DNA from: JAHELQ01 sp965603365 | GTDB lineage: Bacteria; Acidobacteriota; Aminicenantia; UBA2199 | Direction of reading: 5' to 3' | NCBI GenBank assembly: GCA_965603365.1 | Contig: CBFDCR010000082.1 | Location: 1 to 22,115, forward strand | DNA length: 22,115 nucleotides | Shown here: positions 1 through 6,244 of the stretch, one piece after another | Layout of the letters: every line of letters begins with the position of its first letter | Position numbering within the stretch: position 1 is the first letter of the stretch | Position numbers and translations under genes: made by a program | Notes under the pieces: generated by a model | What the model was told of the DNA's origin: nothing | Databases searched by the model: none | The model's input: only the letters and a program-made list of their open reading frames with translations

Positions 1-2
1 AT

Positions 3-803
3 TTGCCTGCTAAAGATCAAGAATTAGAGATTTCCATTTTGAAGAAAAATATTGAAATGGTTGAAGAGAAAATTTTGAATATTAAAGAGATTGAGACATA
101 TCGTGCCGAACTGGTAGAAGAGAATGTTCGACAGGCAGACCAGGTAATAGATATGACTAATCTTTTAATAGGAGTGATAGTTGTTATTTTGGGTTTATTT
201 GTCGCCGCTGTTGGGCAAATAACTTTTAGAAGACATGCCGAGTTAAAGACTGAATTGGAGGAAGGAAGAAACATAAGTCAGGAAATAGAAACTCAGAAAG
301 GACTTATAAATAAACAAAAACAGGATTTAGACGATATGCAAAAGGGCTTTCATGAAAAGATTGATAAGCAGAGTGAGGATTTAGGGGAAAAACAAAAAAA
401 TTTCAATATAGATATAAAAAGGCAAATGGGCTTGCTTACTGATATCGGAAATTTTATCCGAACCCTGATGCTTGAAATTCCCACTGAGATTATTGAAATT
501 TTGAGCGCTATTAATCGAAATAATATTATTGGCCGTGAAATGGATGAAACACTACTGAATTTTATAGATGAAATTCGGTACAAGATCTTTTTAAGATTTC
601 CAGATAATGAGGAAAAGCAAAAGGCGATTTATGGGTTGAGTGGATGTGGTACAGAGTTATCGATTCCGGAGTTGAAAAGGATTGTGAATGATGACAAAGA
701 GGATCACAAAATTAAGCTTATAGCTCAAATGGCCATCCAAAAAATCGAAGATCGAGAAAAAGAAAAGAAAAAAATAAAGAATAAAAAAGCGCGAAAGTCT
801 TAA
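3..803 (+). CDS. Membrane-anchored coiled-coil protein of unknown family (5' partial possible)
   Basis: The protein has three visible parts. An N-terminal acidic/basic helical stretch (about residues 5-45) is followed by one hydrophobic segment rich in I, V, L and G (about 52-75), which is a likely single transmembrane helix. Next comes a K/E/Q-rich coiled coil (about 77-140), and then a C-terminal helical domain (about 145-255) ending in a lysine-rich tail. The frame is open to the window edge and the first usable codon is TTG at base 3, so the true start may lie upstream. The C-terminal part, with spaced helices such as PELKRIVND...IKLIAQMAIQKI, could be a HEAT-like repeat, but I do not assign a family. 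The gene is visibly AT-rich compared with the genes from 1.7 kb onward, which suggests accessory or transferred DNA. A cytoplasmic coiled coil tethered to the membrane is the only functional statement the sequence supports. Confidence 0.7.
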   Translation: MPAKDQELEISILKKNIEMVEEKILNIKEIETYRAELVEENVRQADQVIDMTNLLIGVIVVILGLFVAAVGQITFRRHAELKTELEEGRNISQEIETQKGLINKQKQDLDDMQKGFHEKIDKQSEDLGEKQKNFNIDIKRQMGLLTDIGNFIRTLMLEIPTEIIEILSAINRNNIIGREMDETLLNFIDEIRYKIFLRFPDNEEKQKAIYGLSGCGTELSIPELKRIVNDDKEDHKIKLIAQMAIQKIEDREKEKKKIKNKKARKS

Positions 804-826
804 TATTTTATGTTATTTATTAAGAC
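797..826 (+). terminator. Inverted repeat over the stop codon, possible 3' end hairpin
   Basis: GTCTTAATA (797-805) and TATTAAGAC (818-826) are perfect 9-bp inverted arms with a 12-nt AT-rich loop. They overlap the TAA stop of the first gene (801-803). No T-run follows on the plus strand, so this is not a textbook intrinsic terminator. It could stabilise or process the transcript end. Confidence 0.35.
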
Positions 827-900
827 GTTCATCATCCAATCCTAATCAATTTTTTGTCTTTTTGTCGATGGATTTGAAATAAGTATAGTAGTTCGCTTTA

Positions 901-1320
901 TTATGGCGAGGCTAAATGAGAGGGGCGGTATTTTGTTTGTGGGGGTGGGGGTGGTGTCTTTGATCTGGGCGGTGAGGGCACGAAGGGGTTTTTGGGAGGT
1001 GAGGCCAAAGAAGAACGAGGATTGGCCGGTGCCGGGAGCGGCAGTGACGCCCGTCAGTTGGCGCAGGTCGATGCGGTAGAGGTAGGCATAGAGGCCGGCG
1101 GCCGCAGTGCCTGGTTCTCACCGGGGGGAAAGGTTCTATGTTGAAGGAAGGCATCCCCTGTAGAGCCGGGAAGGGTAAAATGGGCAGTGGTATCGGATAC
1201 GGTAATGGTGCAATCGGAATCGAACTTGCAGTTGATGGCCGGTGCACTGACATTGACGATTTTGAGGGTGATCTTGCCGGCCGTAAAAGTGAGAAGGAGA
1301 AGAGAGGATGGTGTATTTTT
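901..1320 (-). pseudogene. Frameshifted remnant of a putative secreted protein domain (minus strand)
   Basis: Reading the minus strand from 1320 gives a hydrophobic LLLLTFTAG stretch and then a beta-rich sequence with two cysteines (AINCKFDSDCTITVSD), continuing to FPPGE near 1118. From there the coherent sequence moves to another frame: EPGTAAAGLYAYLYRIDL, then RQLTGVTAAPGTGQSSFFFG, then a Pro/Thr-rich tail. Removing one GA of a duplicated GAGA (plus-strand TCTC at 1116-1119) joins the halves as FPPGEPGTAAAGLYAYLYRI. No start codon or ribosome-binding site is seen upstream on the minus strand, and a stop lies before the hydrophobic stretch, so the N-terminus is also lost. The composition suggests an exported beta-sandwich domain. 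I do not identify the family. The remaining sequence of this gene-poor stretch (827-1487) holds the promoter below and nothing else I can support. Confidence 0.6.
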
Positions 1321-1340
1321 GTGTTTGTTGGGTTAGGGAA

Positions 1341-1369
1341 TTGTCAAAAAGTGTGAAAAATGGTATCAT
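1341..1369 (+). promoter_or_regulatory. Sigma-70-type promoter upstream of the FlbD-like gene
   Basis: The -35 TTGTCA (1341-1346) and -10 TATCAT (1364-1369) are separated by exactly 17 nt. The predicted start near 1376 gives a leader of about 110 nt before the ATG at 1488. The -35 is also the left arm of a palindrome-like motif shared with the 9757-9775 site (see findings). Confidence 0.5.
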
Positions 1370-1487
1370 TGGAATATGGAAAAGAACATGGGAAATTTAT
1401 TAGGAGATACATTTGTGATTAGTCGTAGTGTTTGGTTTTTGGAGACCTATGTGATTATAGCAAATTTATGGGGAGGTGTTCGTTAAC

Positions 1488-1724
1488 ATGATCCGATTAG
1501 TTAGATTAGATGGCGTCGAGATATTACTTAATACAGAGAATATCATGGGTGTAGAGGGAGTACACCAGGCGGAGATTACCCTCACCAACGGCGAAAAAGT
1601 CAAGGTAAAAAATGCCAAAGGGGATGTGATGGAAAAGATGAGGGCCTATCGGATCGGTAAGAGAGTCGATCGCAAAAATTATGAGAAGAAAAAGAAAGCC
1701 GAGATGTATGGGACCAAAAAATAA
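1488..1724 (+). CDS. flbD: FlbD-like small protein
   Basis: This is a 78-residue protein. Its first 60 residues follow the FlbD (flagellar protein, PF06289-type) pattern: MIRLVRLDG at the start, a short strand with NTENIMGVEG, then EITLTNGEKVKVKNAKG and a helix. The ATG at 1488 is chosen because a good Shine-Dalgarno stretch (GGGAGG, 1471-1476) lies about 11 nt before it. A GTG at 1476 in the same frame sits inside that stretch. The C-terminal 20 residues are an added lysine-rich tail (DRKNYEKKKKAEMYGTKK). FlbD proteins are normally encoded within flagellar operons, but no other flagellar gene is in this window. The role here may therefore be something else, perhaps nucleic-acid or protein binding through the basic tail. 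It lies 39 nt before dnaJ, on the same strand. Confidence 0.7.
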   Translation: MIRLVRLDGVEILLNTENIMGVEGVHQAEITLTNGEKVKVKNAKGDVMEKMRAYRIGKRVDRKNYEKKKKAEMYGTKK

Positions 1725-1728
1725 AAAC

Positions 1729-1757
1729 TTGATTTTTTAGGATTTGTTGAGTAAAAT
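1729..1757 (+). promoter_or_regulatory. Candidate leaderless promoter of the dnaJ operon
   Basis: The -35 TTGATT (1729-1734), a 17-nt spacer and the -10 TAAAAT (1752-1757) are followed after only six bases by the dnaJ ATG at 1764. No Shine-Dalgarno sequence precedes that ATG. If this promoter is used, the transcript would start at or within a base or two of the ATG. No HspR operator (HAIR, CTTGAGT-N7-ACTCAAG) is seen here. Confidence 0.45.
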
Positions 1758-1763
1758 TTCGGT

Positions 1764-2864
1764 ATGAAAGATTACTATGAAATCCTGGGAGTGAACAGGA
1801 GTACCTCCCTGTCAGAAATCAAGAAGACCTATCGAAAATTGGCCCGAAAGTACCATCCCGATTTAAATCCCGGAGATAAGAATGCGGAGGCCCGCTTTAA
1901 GGAAATCAGCCAGGCCTATGAAGTGTTGAAGGATCCGGAAAAGCGAAAACAATACGACACCTTCGGCAGGGTGGGGGCAAATTTTAAAGATTTCAGGAAG
2001 ACGTCCAATTTTAATGGCTTTGATTTTGACACCGCCGGTTCCAGCTCCTTCGGCGATATTTTTGAAACCATTTTTGGCAGTGGTTTTCACTCCCAGGCGG
2101 GGCGAAAAGCCAGGAAAAAGGAACGGGGTGAGGACCTGATGTACGCCATGACGCTGGGTTTCCTGGATGCGGTAAAGGGTATTGAGACCCCCATCCAGAT
2201 TGTCCGAAAAGAGATGTGCACCGCCTGCAACGGCAAGGGCATTGAAGCGGGTTCTTCCGAAACGGTTTGCCCCGCTTGCAATGGTACGGGGCATATCCAA
2301 CAGCAAACCGGCTTCATGAAATTTGCCACCTCATGCAGCAATTGCGGCGGCTCCGGTTACCTTCCGGGACCACCGTGCCGCACCTGCGGCGGTGACGGTC
2401 GGGTCGAGAAGGTCACCCGGATAAAGGTCAAAATACCTGCCGGTGTGGCCGACAATTCTAAAGTGAGAATCAATAACAAAGGAAATGTCGGAAAGTACGG
2501 CGGGCCGCCGGGTGATTTGATCATTACCATCAATGTCGCTTCCCATCCATTTTATATGAGAAACGATTCCAATCTGGAAATCGTTCTCCCGGTCACCTAT
2601 TCGGAGGCGGCGCTGGGCGCCAAGGTAGAGGTCCCCACCCTGGACGGCACCACATTGTTGAAGATTCCCCCCTCCATCACTTCAGGCCTAAAACTGAGGC
2701 TCAAAGGCAAGGGAATTGCCAATCCCAAGACCAGGGTCAGGGGGGATATGGTCATTGAAATAAAAATTGTGCCGCCATCCATCAAGGATATCGAGGTTCG
2801 CAAATTATTGCAGCAGATTGAAGAAATAGCTCCCTATAATCCAAGGGAGGGGATGTTAAAATGA
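1764..2864 (+). CDS. dnaJ: Chaperone protein DnaJ (type I Hsp40)
   Basis: This is a full-length type I Hsp40 of 366 residues, a normal size. The J domain (1-67) carries the HPD motif at 31-33 that stimulates DnaK's ATPase. A Gly/Phe-rich linker spans about 68-115. The zinc domain has all four CxxCxGxG repeats (Cys 152/155, 169/172, 191/194, 205/208), and the C-terminal substrate-binding domains follow. It should act in the cytoplasm with DnaK and GrpE in folding and heat-shock recovery. dnaK and grpE are not in this window. The start is the only ATG in good register with the family N-terminus (MKDYYEILGV). Its stop overlaps the next gene's ATG (ATGA), the arrangement expected for translational coupling with the heat-shock regulator. 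The zinc region has no odd substitutions. Confidence 0.97.
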   Translation: MKDYYEILGVNRSTSLSEIKKTYRKLARKYHPDLNPGDKNAEARFKEISQAYEVLKDPEKRKQYDTFGRVGANFKDFRKTSNFNGFDFDTAGSSSFGDIFETIFGSGFHSQAGRKARKKERGEDLMYAMTLGFLDAVKGIETPIQIVRKEMCTACNGKGIEAGSSETVCPACNGTGHIQQQTGFMKFATSCSNCGGSGYLPGPPCRTCGGDGRVEKVTRIKVKIPAGVADNSKVRINNKGNVGKYGGPPGDLIITINVASHPFYMRNDSNLEIVLPVTYSEAALGAKVEVPTLDGTTLLKIPPSITSGLKLRLKGKGIANPKTRVRGDMVIEIKIVPPSIKDIEVRKLLQQIEEIAPYNPREGMLK

Positions 2865-3247
2865 AGGAAAAGACATACATGATTTCGGCCGTGGCCTCAA
2901 AGTATGAGATCCATCCCCAGACTCTGCGATTGTACGAGCGGGAAGGGCTGCTGGTGCCCTCCAGGACAACGGGCAACACCAGGGTTTACACGGATGAGGA
3001 TTTAAAAAAACTTGAATTTATCCTCAGCCTCACCAGGGAGATGGGGGTAAACCTGGCGGGCATTGAAGTCATTTTAAATATGAAGAGAAAGATGGAAATA
3101 ATGCAGGAGGAGTTTGCCAAATTTCTGGGGGAATTAAAAAAAGAGTTTGTCGGTAAGGAGCATATTTTTGAAGAAAAGAAAAATGCGATTGTGAAGTTTA
3201 CGCCTTCCACCCTAACGGTGTTTAAAAATGGAAAAAAAGAGGCATAA
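2861..3247 (+). CDS. hspR: HspR-like MerR-family heat-shock regulator
   Basis: This 128-residue protein has an N-terminal MerR-type winged helix-turn-helix (about 6-75), with IHPQTLRLYEREGLL, the R-x-Y-T-D-E-D-L-K-K-L wing and a dimerisation helix rich in K, M and E. The match is to HspR, the repressor encoded downstream of dnaJ in dnaK/dnaJ operons of several phyla. HspR binds HAIR inverted repeats and uses DnaK as co-repressor. It overlaps dnaJ by 4 nt and overlaps the next gene, a sigma factor, by 20 nt, so the three should be co-translated. The C-terminal tail (about 95-128) is basic and lysine-rich and could serve DnaK or DNA contact. I found no HAIR site in front of dnaJ, so the target must be elsewhere or of another form. 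Confidence 0.85.
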   Translation: MKEKTYMISAVASKYEIHPQTLRLYEREGLLVPSRTTGNTRVYTDEDLKKLEFILSLTREMGVNLAGIEVILNMKRKMEIMQEEFAKFLGELKKEFVGKEHIFEEKKNAIVKFTPSTLTVFKNGKKEA

Positions 3248-4076
3248 AGAGTCGCTGGATTCTTTAAACCTGTATTTTCAGAAGGTGAAGAAGATTTCTA
3301 TACTCACTCCCGAAGAGGAGAGGGCGTTAATCATAAAAGCCAAGGATGGAGATGAAGAGGCGTTCCAGAAAATCATCATCGCCAACCAGAAACTGGTGGT
3401 CAAGGAGGCATTAAAATACTATTTTAAAGGGGAAAATTTCCTGGATCTCATCAATGAGGGAAATAAAGGCTTGATTGAAGCCTTAAAGCGCTTTGATTCC
3501 AAACGGGACAACCGGTTCTATACGTATGCCATCTGGTGGGTGAGGAGTGAGATCCGGCGGTATTTATCTAAAAATCAAAATATTATCTCTTTCCCCGATA
3601 TTTTTTACAATGATTATTTGAATTTCAAAAAGGTTTATTTTAAATTAACTAAAAAATTGAAACGCAAACCCACCATGAAGGAGCTGGCGGAAACCCTGGA
3701 TATCCCGGAGAAAAAAGTCCACGTCATGCTGTCGGTTCCGGATGAAATTGTTTCCCTGGACAAGAGCGTAGTCGAAGGAAGTAACTCCAATTTATCAACC
3801 TATCTGTCGGATGAATCGGCCCCGGATCCCCAGGCAGTGTTGGCGGGAATTTCGATGAATGATCTCATCCGCAAAGATATTGAGCATTTGACCGAAAAGG
3901 AAGCGAAGGTGATCAAGATGCGTTTCGGTTTTAGCGGTGAAGAGCCGATGAAATTGAGAGAGATCGCCAAGAGGCTGAGCATGAGCCCCGAGGGTATTCG
4001 CAGAATCGAGATGAAGGCCCTGATGAAACTCAAAAAGAAATTGATGAAACAGGGTATTTACGGAGTCTTAAATTGA
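3228..4076 (+). CDS. RNA polymerase sigma-70 family factor (group 2/3)
   Basis: This 282-residue sigma factor has region 1.2-like sequence (about 10-35), region 2 (about 36-115, with DLINEGNKGLIEALKRFD and the melting/-10 helix YAIWWVRSEIRRYLSKN), region 3 (about 135-190, PTMKELAETLDIPEKKV) and region 4 (about 215-280, LREIAKRLSMSPEGIRRIEM). It lacks the long region 1.1 and the insertion of housekeeping RpoD. It differs from RpoD in region 2.4, so it is probably an alternative sigma such as a heat-shock (RpoH-like) or group 2 factor. The start at 3228 lies inside hspR and has no clear Shine-Dalgarno sequence, consistent with translational coupling. The position directly behind dnaJ-hspR suggests it serves the same stress response, but this is inference. 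Confidence 0.9.
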   Translation: MEKKRHKESLDSLNLYFQKVKKISILTPEEERALIIKAKDGDEEAFQKIIIANQKLVVKEALKYYFKGENFLDLINEGNKGLIEALKRFDSKRDNRFYTYAIWWVRSEIRRYLSKNQNIISFPDIFYNDYLNFKKVYFKLTKKLKRKPTMKELAETLDIPEKKVHVMLSVPDEIVSLDKSVVEGSNSNLSTYLSDESAPDPQAVLAGISMNDLIRKDIEHLTEKEAKVIKMRFGFSGEEPMKLREIAKRLSMSPEGIRRIEMKALMKLKKKLMKQGIYGVLN

Positions 4077-4792
4077 TTGAAAAGGAAGAAGAATGTCCGA
4101 AGTGCGGCGGAACCGGCTGGGCCACGGAGAAGAGGGACGGCCGCGAATTTGCCGTTAAGTGCAATTGCCGGAAGGAAGATATGTTCCTGCTAAGAGGGGA
4201 AAGGGCCAATATCCCGCCGAGATTCCTGGCCGCAGAGCTCAAGAACTTTGTGCCGAATCCCGGTGACCCCTCCCAGAAAAAGGCTAAGAAGGAGGCCCGG
4301 AGGTTTATCGATGATTTTCCGGCGGTGACCGATGGTCTCCTGTTGCAGGGGCCCACCGGAGTGGGGAAAACCCGCCTCCTCTGTTCCATTGCTACCGAGT
4401 TAATGAAGAAAGATCCCCGCATCGATATATATTATATCGACTGGAACGACCTGGTGCGCCAGATGCGCTCCGGCGAAGATGCGTCCACCCGGGATTATGA
4501 GGCCATCAATGAACTGATCTATAAATTGACAACAGTGGATTTACTGCTGTTTGATGAACTGGGGGGATCGAAGGTGAGTCAATGGGTAGACGACCACATT
4601 TACTATCTATTCAATCGCAGATACAACAATCAAAAGATTACCTGCTGTGCCACCAATTTTTTAGACAATCCCTCTGCCGACAGAGGCGAATCCCTCGCCG
4701 GCAGAATCGGCAAGCGCATCCGCAGCCGGTTGTACGAGATGACACGAACGCTTGAAATCAAAGGTATGGACTATAGACAACAGTACGGTTAG
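4073..4792 (+). CDS. DnaC/DnaI-like AAA+ ATPase (helicase-loader type)
   Basis: This is a 239-residue ATPase. An N-terminal zinc-ribbon-like cluster (Cys8, Cys11, Cys30, Cys32: CPKCGGTGW and CNC) is followed by a P-loop GPTGVGKT (93-100), a Walker B LLLFDELG (about 157-164) and a sensor-like CATNF near 190. This layout is that of DnaC/DnaI/IstB-family ATPases, which load or remodel the replicative helicase or act in transposition. No transposase or phage gene adjoins, which favours a chromosomal helicase-loader or repair role. The apparent start is TTG overlapping the sigma factor's stop (TTGA). The next in-frame ATG lies beyond the zinc cluster and would delete it. An alternative is a phage-derived or stress-induced ATPase co-opted into the dnaJ operon. 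Confidence 0.85.
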   Translation: MIEKEEECPKCGGTGWATEKRDGREFAVKCNCRKEDMFLLRGERANIPPRFLAAELKNFVPNPGDPSQKKAKKEARRFIDDFPAVTDGLLLQGPTGVGKTRLLCSIATELMKKDPRIDIYYIDWNDLVRQMRSGEDASTRDYEAINELIYKLTTVDLLLFDELGGSKVSQWVDDHIYYLFNRRYNNQKITCCATNFLDNPSADRGESLAGRIGKRIRSRLYEMTRTLEIKGMDYRQQYG

Positions 4793-4801
4793 GAGGAGAC
4801 C

Positions 4802-5800
4802 ATGAACGCAATGAACCAGGATATGACCTTTATTAACGAGAAAATTAGAGAAGAGAGCCAGATCATCGACAGGATACTGGCGGAAATGGAGAAGGTGATC
4901 GTGGGTCAGCGGGTTTTGCTGGAACGCATGATGATTGCCTTGATCGTATCCGGACACATCCTGTTGGAGGGGGTGCCGGGCCTGGCCAAGACCCTTTCTG
5001 TCAAGACCCTGGCCCGGGTGCTGGATCTCCATTTCAGCCGTATTCAGTTTACCCCGGATCTGCTGCCGGCCGATTTGACCGGCACCATGGTATTCAGCCC
5101 CAAGACTTCGGATTTCTATACCAAAAAGGGTCCGATCTTTACCAATCTGCTGCTGGCCGACGAGATTAACCGGGCGCCGGCCAAGGTCCAGAGCGCCCTG
5201 CTGGAGGCCATGCAGGAACTGCAAGTCACCATCGGCGACAATAGCCATAAAATCGAGGCGCCCTTCATGGTGATGGCCACCCAGAATCCCATCGAGCAGG
5301 AGGGCACCTACCCGCTGCCGGAGGCCCAGATCGATCGGTTCCTGTTGAAGGTGAAGATTACTTACCCCTCCAAAGAGGAGGAGAAAACCATCGTAAACCG
5401 GATGACCACTGCCGGCGACATACCGGTGCAGGCGGTATGCTCGAGGGAGGAGGTATTCAGGATCAACAACTCTTACAAGATGGTTTACGTGGATGAAAAG
5501 ATAAAAGATTATATTGTCAACCTGGTCTTTGCCACCCGGTATCCGGGAGAGGCAGGGCTGTCGAAATTGAAAGATTTGATTCAATTCGGTGCGTCGCCCC
5601 GGGCTTCCATCTATTTGACCGAGACTGCCCGGGCCTTGGCCTTTGTACGCCGGCGGGGATATGTTACCCCCGAGGATGTGAAAAACATCGGCCGGGATGT
5701 GCTGCGTCACCGGATTATTCTCTCCTACGAGGCAGAGGCCGAGGAGTTGACCACCGACGATATCATCACCGAGATCTTCAACAACGTGGTGGTGCCGTGA
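4802..5800 (+). CDS. MoxR-family AAA+ ATPase
   Basis: This 332-residue protein has the MoxR pattern throughout: Walker A GVPGLAKT (57-64), the IQFTPDLLPADLTG stretch, Walker B LLLADEINRAPAKVQSALLEAMQE (about 116-139), sensor 1 ATQNP (159-163) and the C-terminal lid with ASPRAS. MoxR ATPases act as chaperones that mature or assemble metalloenzymes and envelope or stress complexes, usually together with DUF58 and von Willebrand A proteins. Those partners are absent here. The only downstream gene is a small membrane protein. Start: ATG at 4802 with GGAGGAG just upstream. The 9-nt gap from the preceding gene supports one operon. Confidence 0.95.
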   Translation: MNAMNQDMTFINEKIREESQIIDRILAEMEKVIVGQRVLLERMMIALIVSGHILLEGVPGLAKTLSVKTLARVLDLHFSRIQFTPDLLPADLTGTMVFSPKTSDFYTKKGPIFTNLLLADEINRAPAKVQSALLEAMQELQVTIGDNSHKIEAPFMVMATQNPIEQEGTYPLPEAQIDRFLLKVKITYPSKEEEKTIVNRMTTAGDIPVQAVCSREEVFRINNSYKMVYVDEKIKDYIVNLVFATRYPGEAGLSKLKDLIQFGASPRASIYLTETARALAFVRRRGYVTPEDVKNIGRDVLRHRIILSYEAEAEELTTDDIITEIFNNVVVP

Positions 5801-5821
5801 TCGTTTAGGAGGTAAGCCATA

Positions 5822-6244
5822 ATGAGCAAAAGCAAACGGAAAAAGAAGTGGCGGACAACAATTAACCCGGAAAAATCCAATAAAATGATCTACGCAGTAG
5901 TCGGCGGGCTGGTCATTGTATTCATCGCCTTTGTCTTTGTGATGCTGCGGGGCGGCAGCAGCGCCCCGCCGGAAGATAAAGAAAAATTTATCGGCGATAC
6001 CTTGAAGTACATCCGCCGCGTCGACGGCTTTGTAGACCTGAAGATCGATGCTCCTCAGAACCGGGTCGTGATCGTTTACCAGGAAAAAGAGAGGGTTGAT
6101 TTCGTCAAAATAGCCCAGTATGCCGGCATGAAGCTCTCCGACAAACTTCGGGACGAAACCGTCGAGGTCAGGCTGGCCAAAAATGCCGAAGACAACGTCC
6201 AGTACACCTTCCGCTTTCAAAACGGCCGATTTATTTCCCCTTAA
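5822..6244 (+). CDS. Small single-pass membrane protein of unknown family
   Basis: This is a 140-residue protein. A strongly basic N-terminus (MSKSKRKKKWR) precedes one transmembrane helix (about 23-42), followed by a glycine/proline linker and a soluble domain of about 90 residues with alternating charged strands. By the positive-inside rule the domain would face the periplasm. The start is ATG at 5822 with AGGAGG about 8 nt upstream, 21 nt after moxR. I recognise no family. Its position suggests it could be a membrane partner or anchor for the MoxR ATPase in place of the usual DUF58/VWA genes. The stop shares a TTAA with the convergent deoB gene. Confidence 0.75.
   Translation: MSKSKRKKKWRTTINPEKSNKMIYAVVGGLVIVFIAFVFVMLRGGSSAPPEDKEKFIGDTLKYIRRVDGFVDLKIDAPQNRVVIVYQEKERVDFVKIAQYAGMKLSDKLRDETVEVRLAKNAEDNVQYTFRFQNGRFISP

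Noticed and set aside
912..1369. Pro/His/Arg-rich minus-strand open frames
   Set aside because: They are out-of-frame readings of the pseudogene. The coherent domain lies in the other two frames.
1725..1763. HAIR operator for HspR in front of dnaJ
   Set aside because: CTTGATT and GTTGAGT half-like sequences are present, but in direct orientation and wrong spacing. No inverted CTTGAGT-N7-ACTCAAG exists here.
4661..6220. 519-codon minus-strand frame opposite MoxR
   Set aside because: It is antisense to the clearly conserved moxR and its neighbours. Its composition is typical of a shadow frame and no motif is seen.
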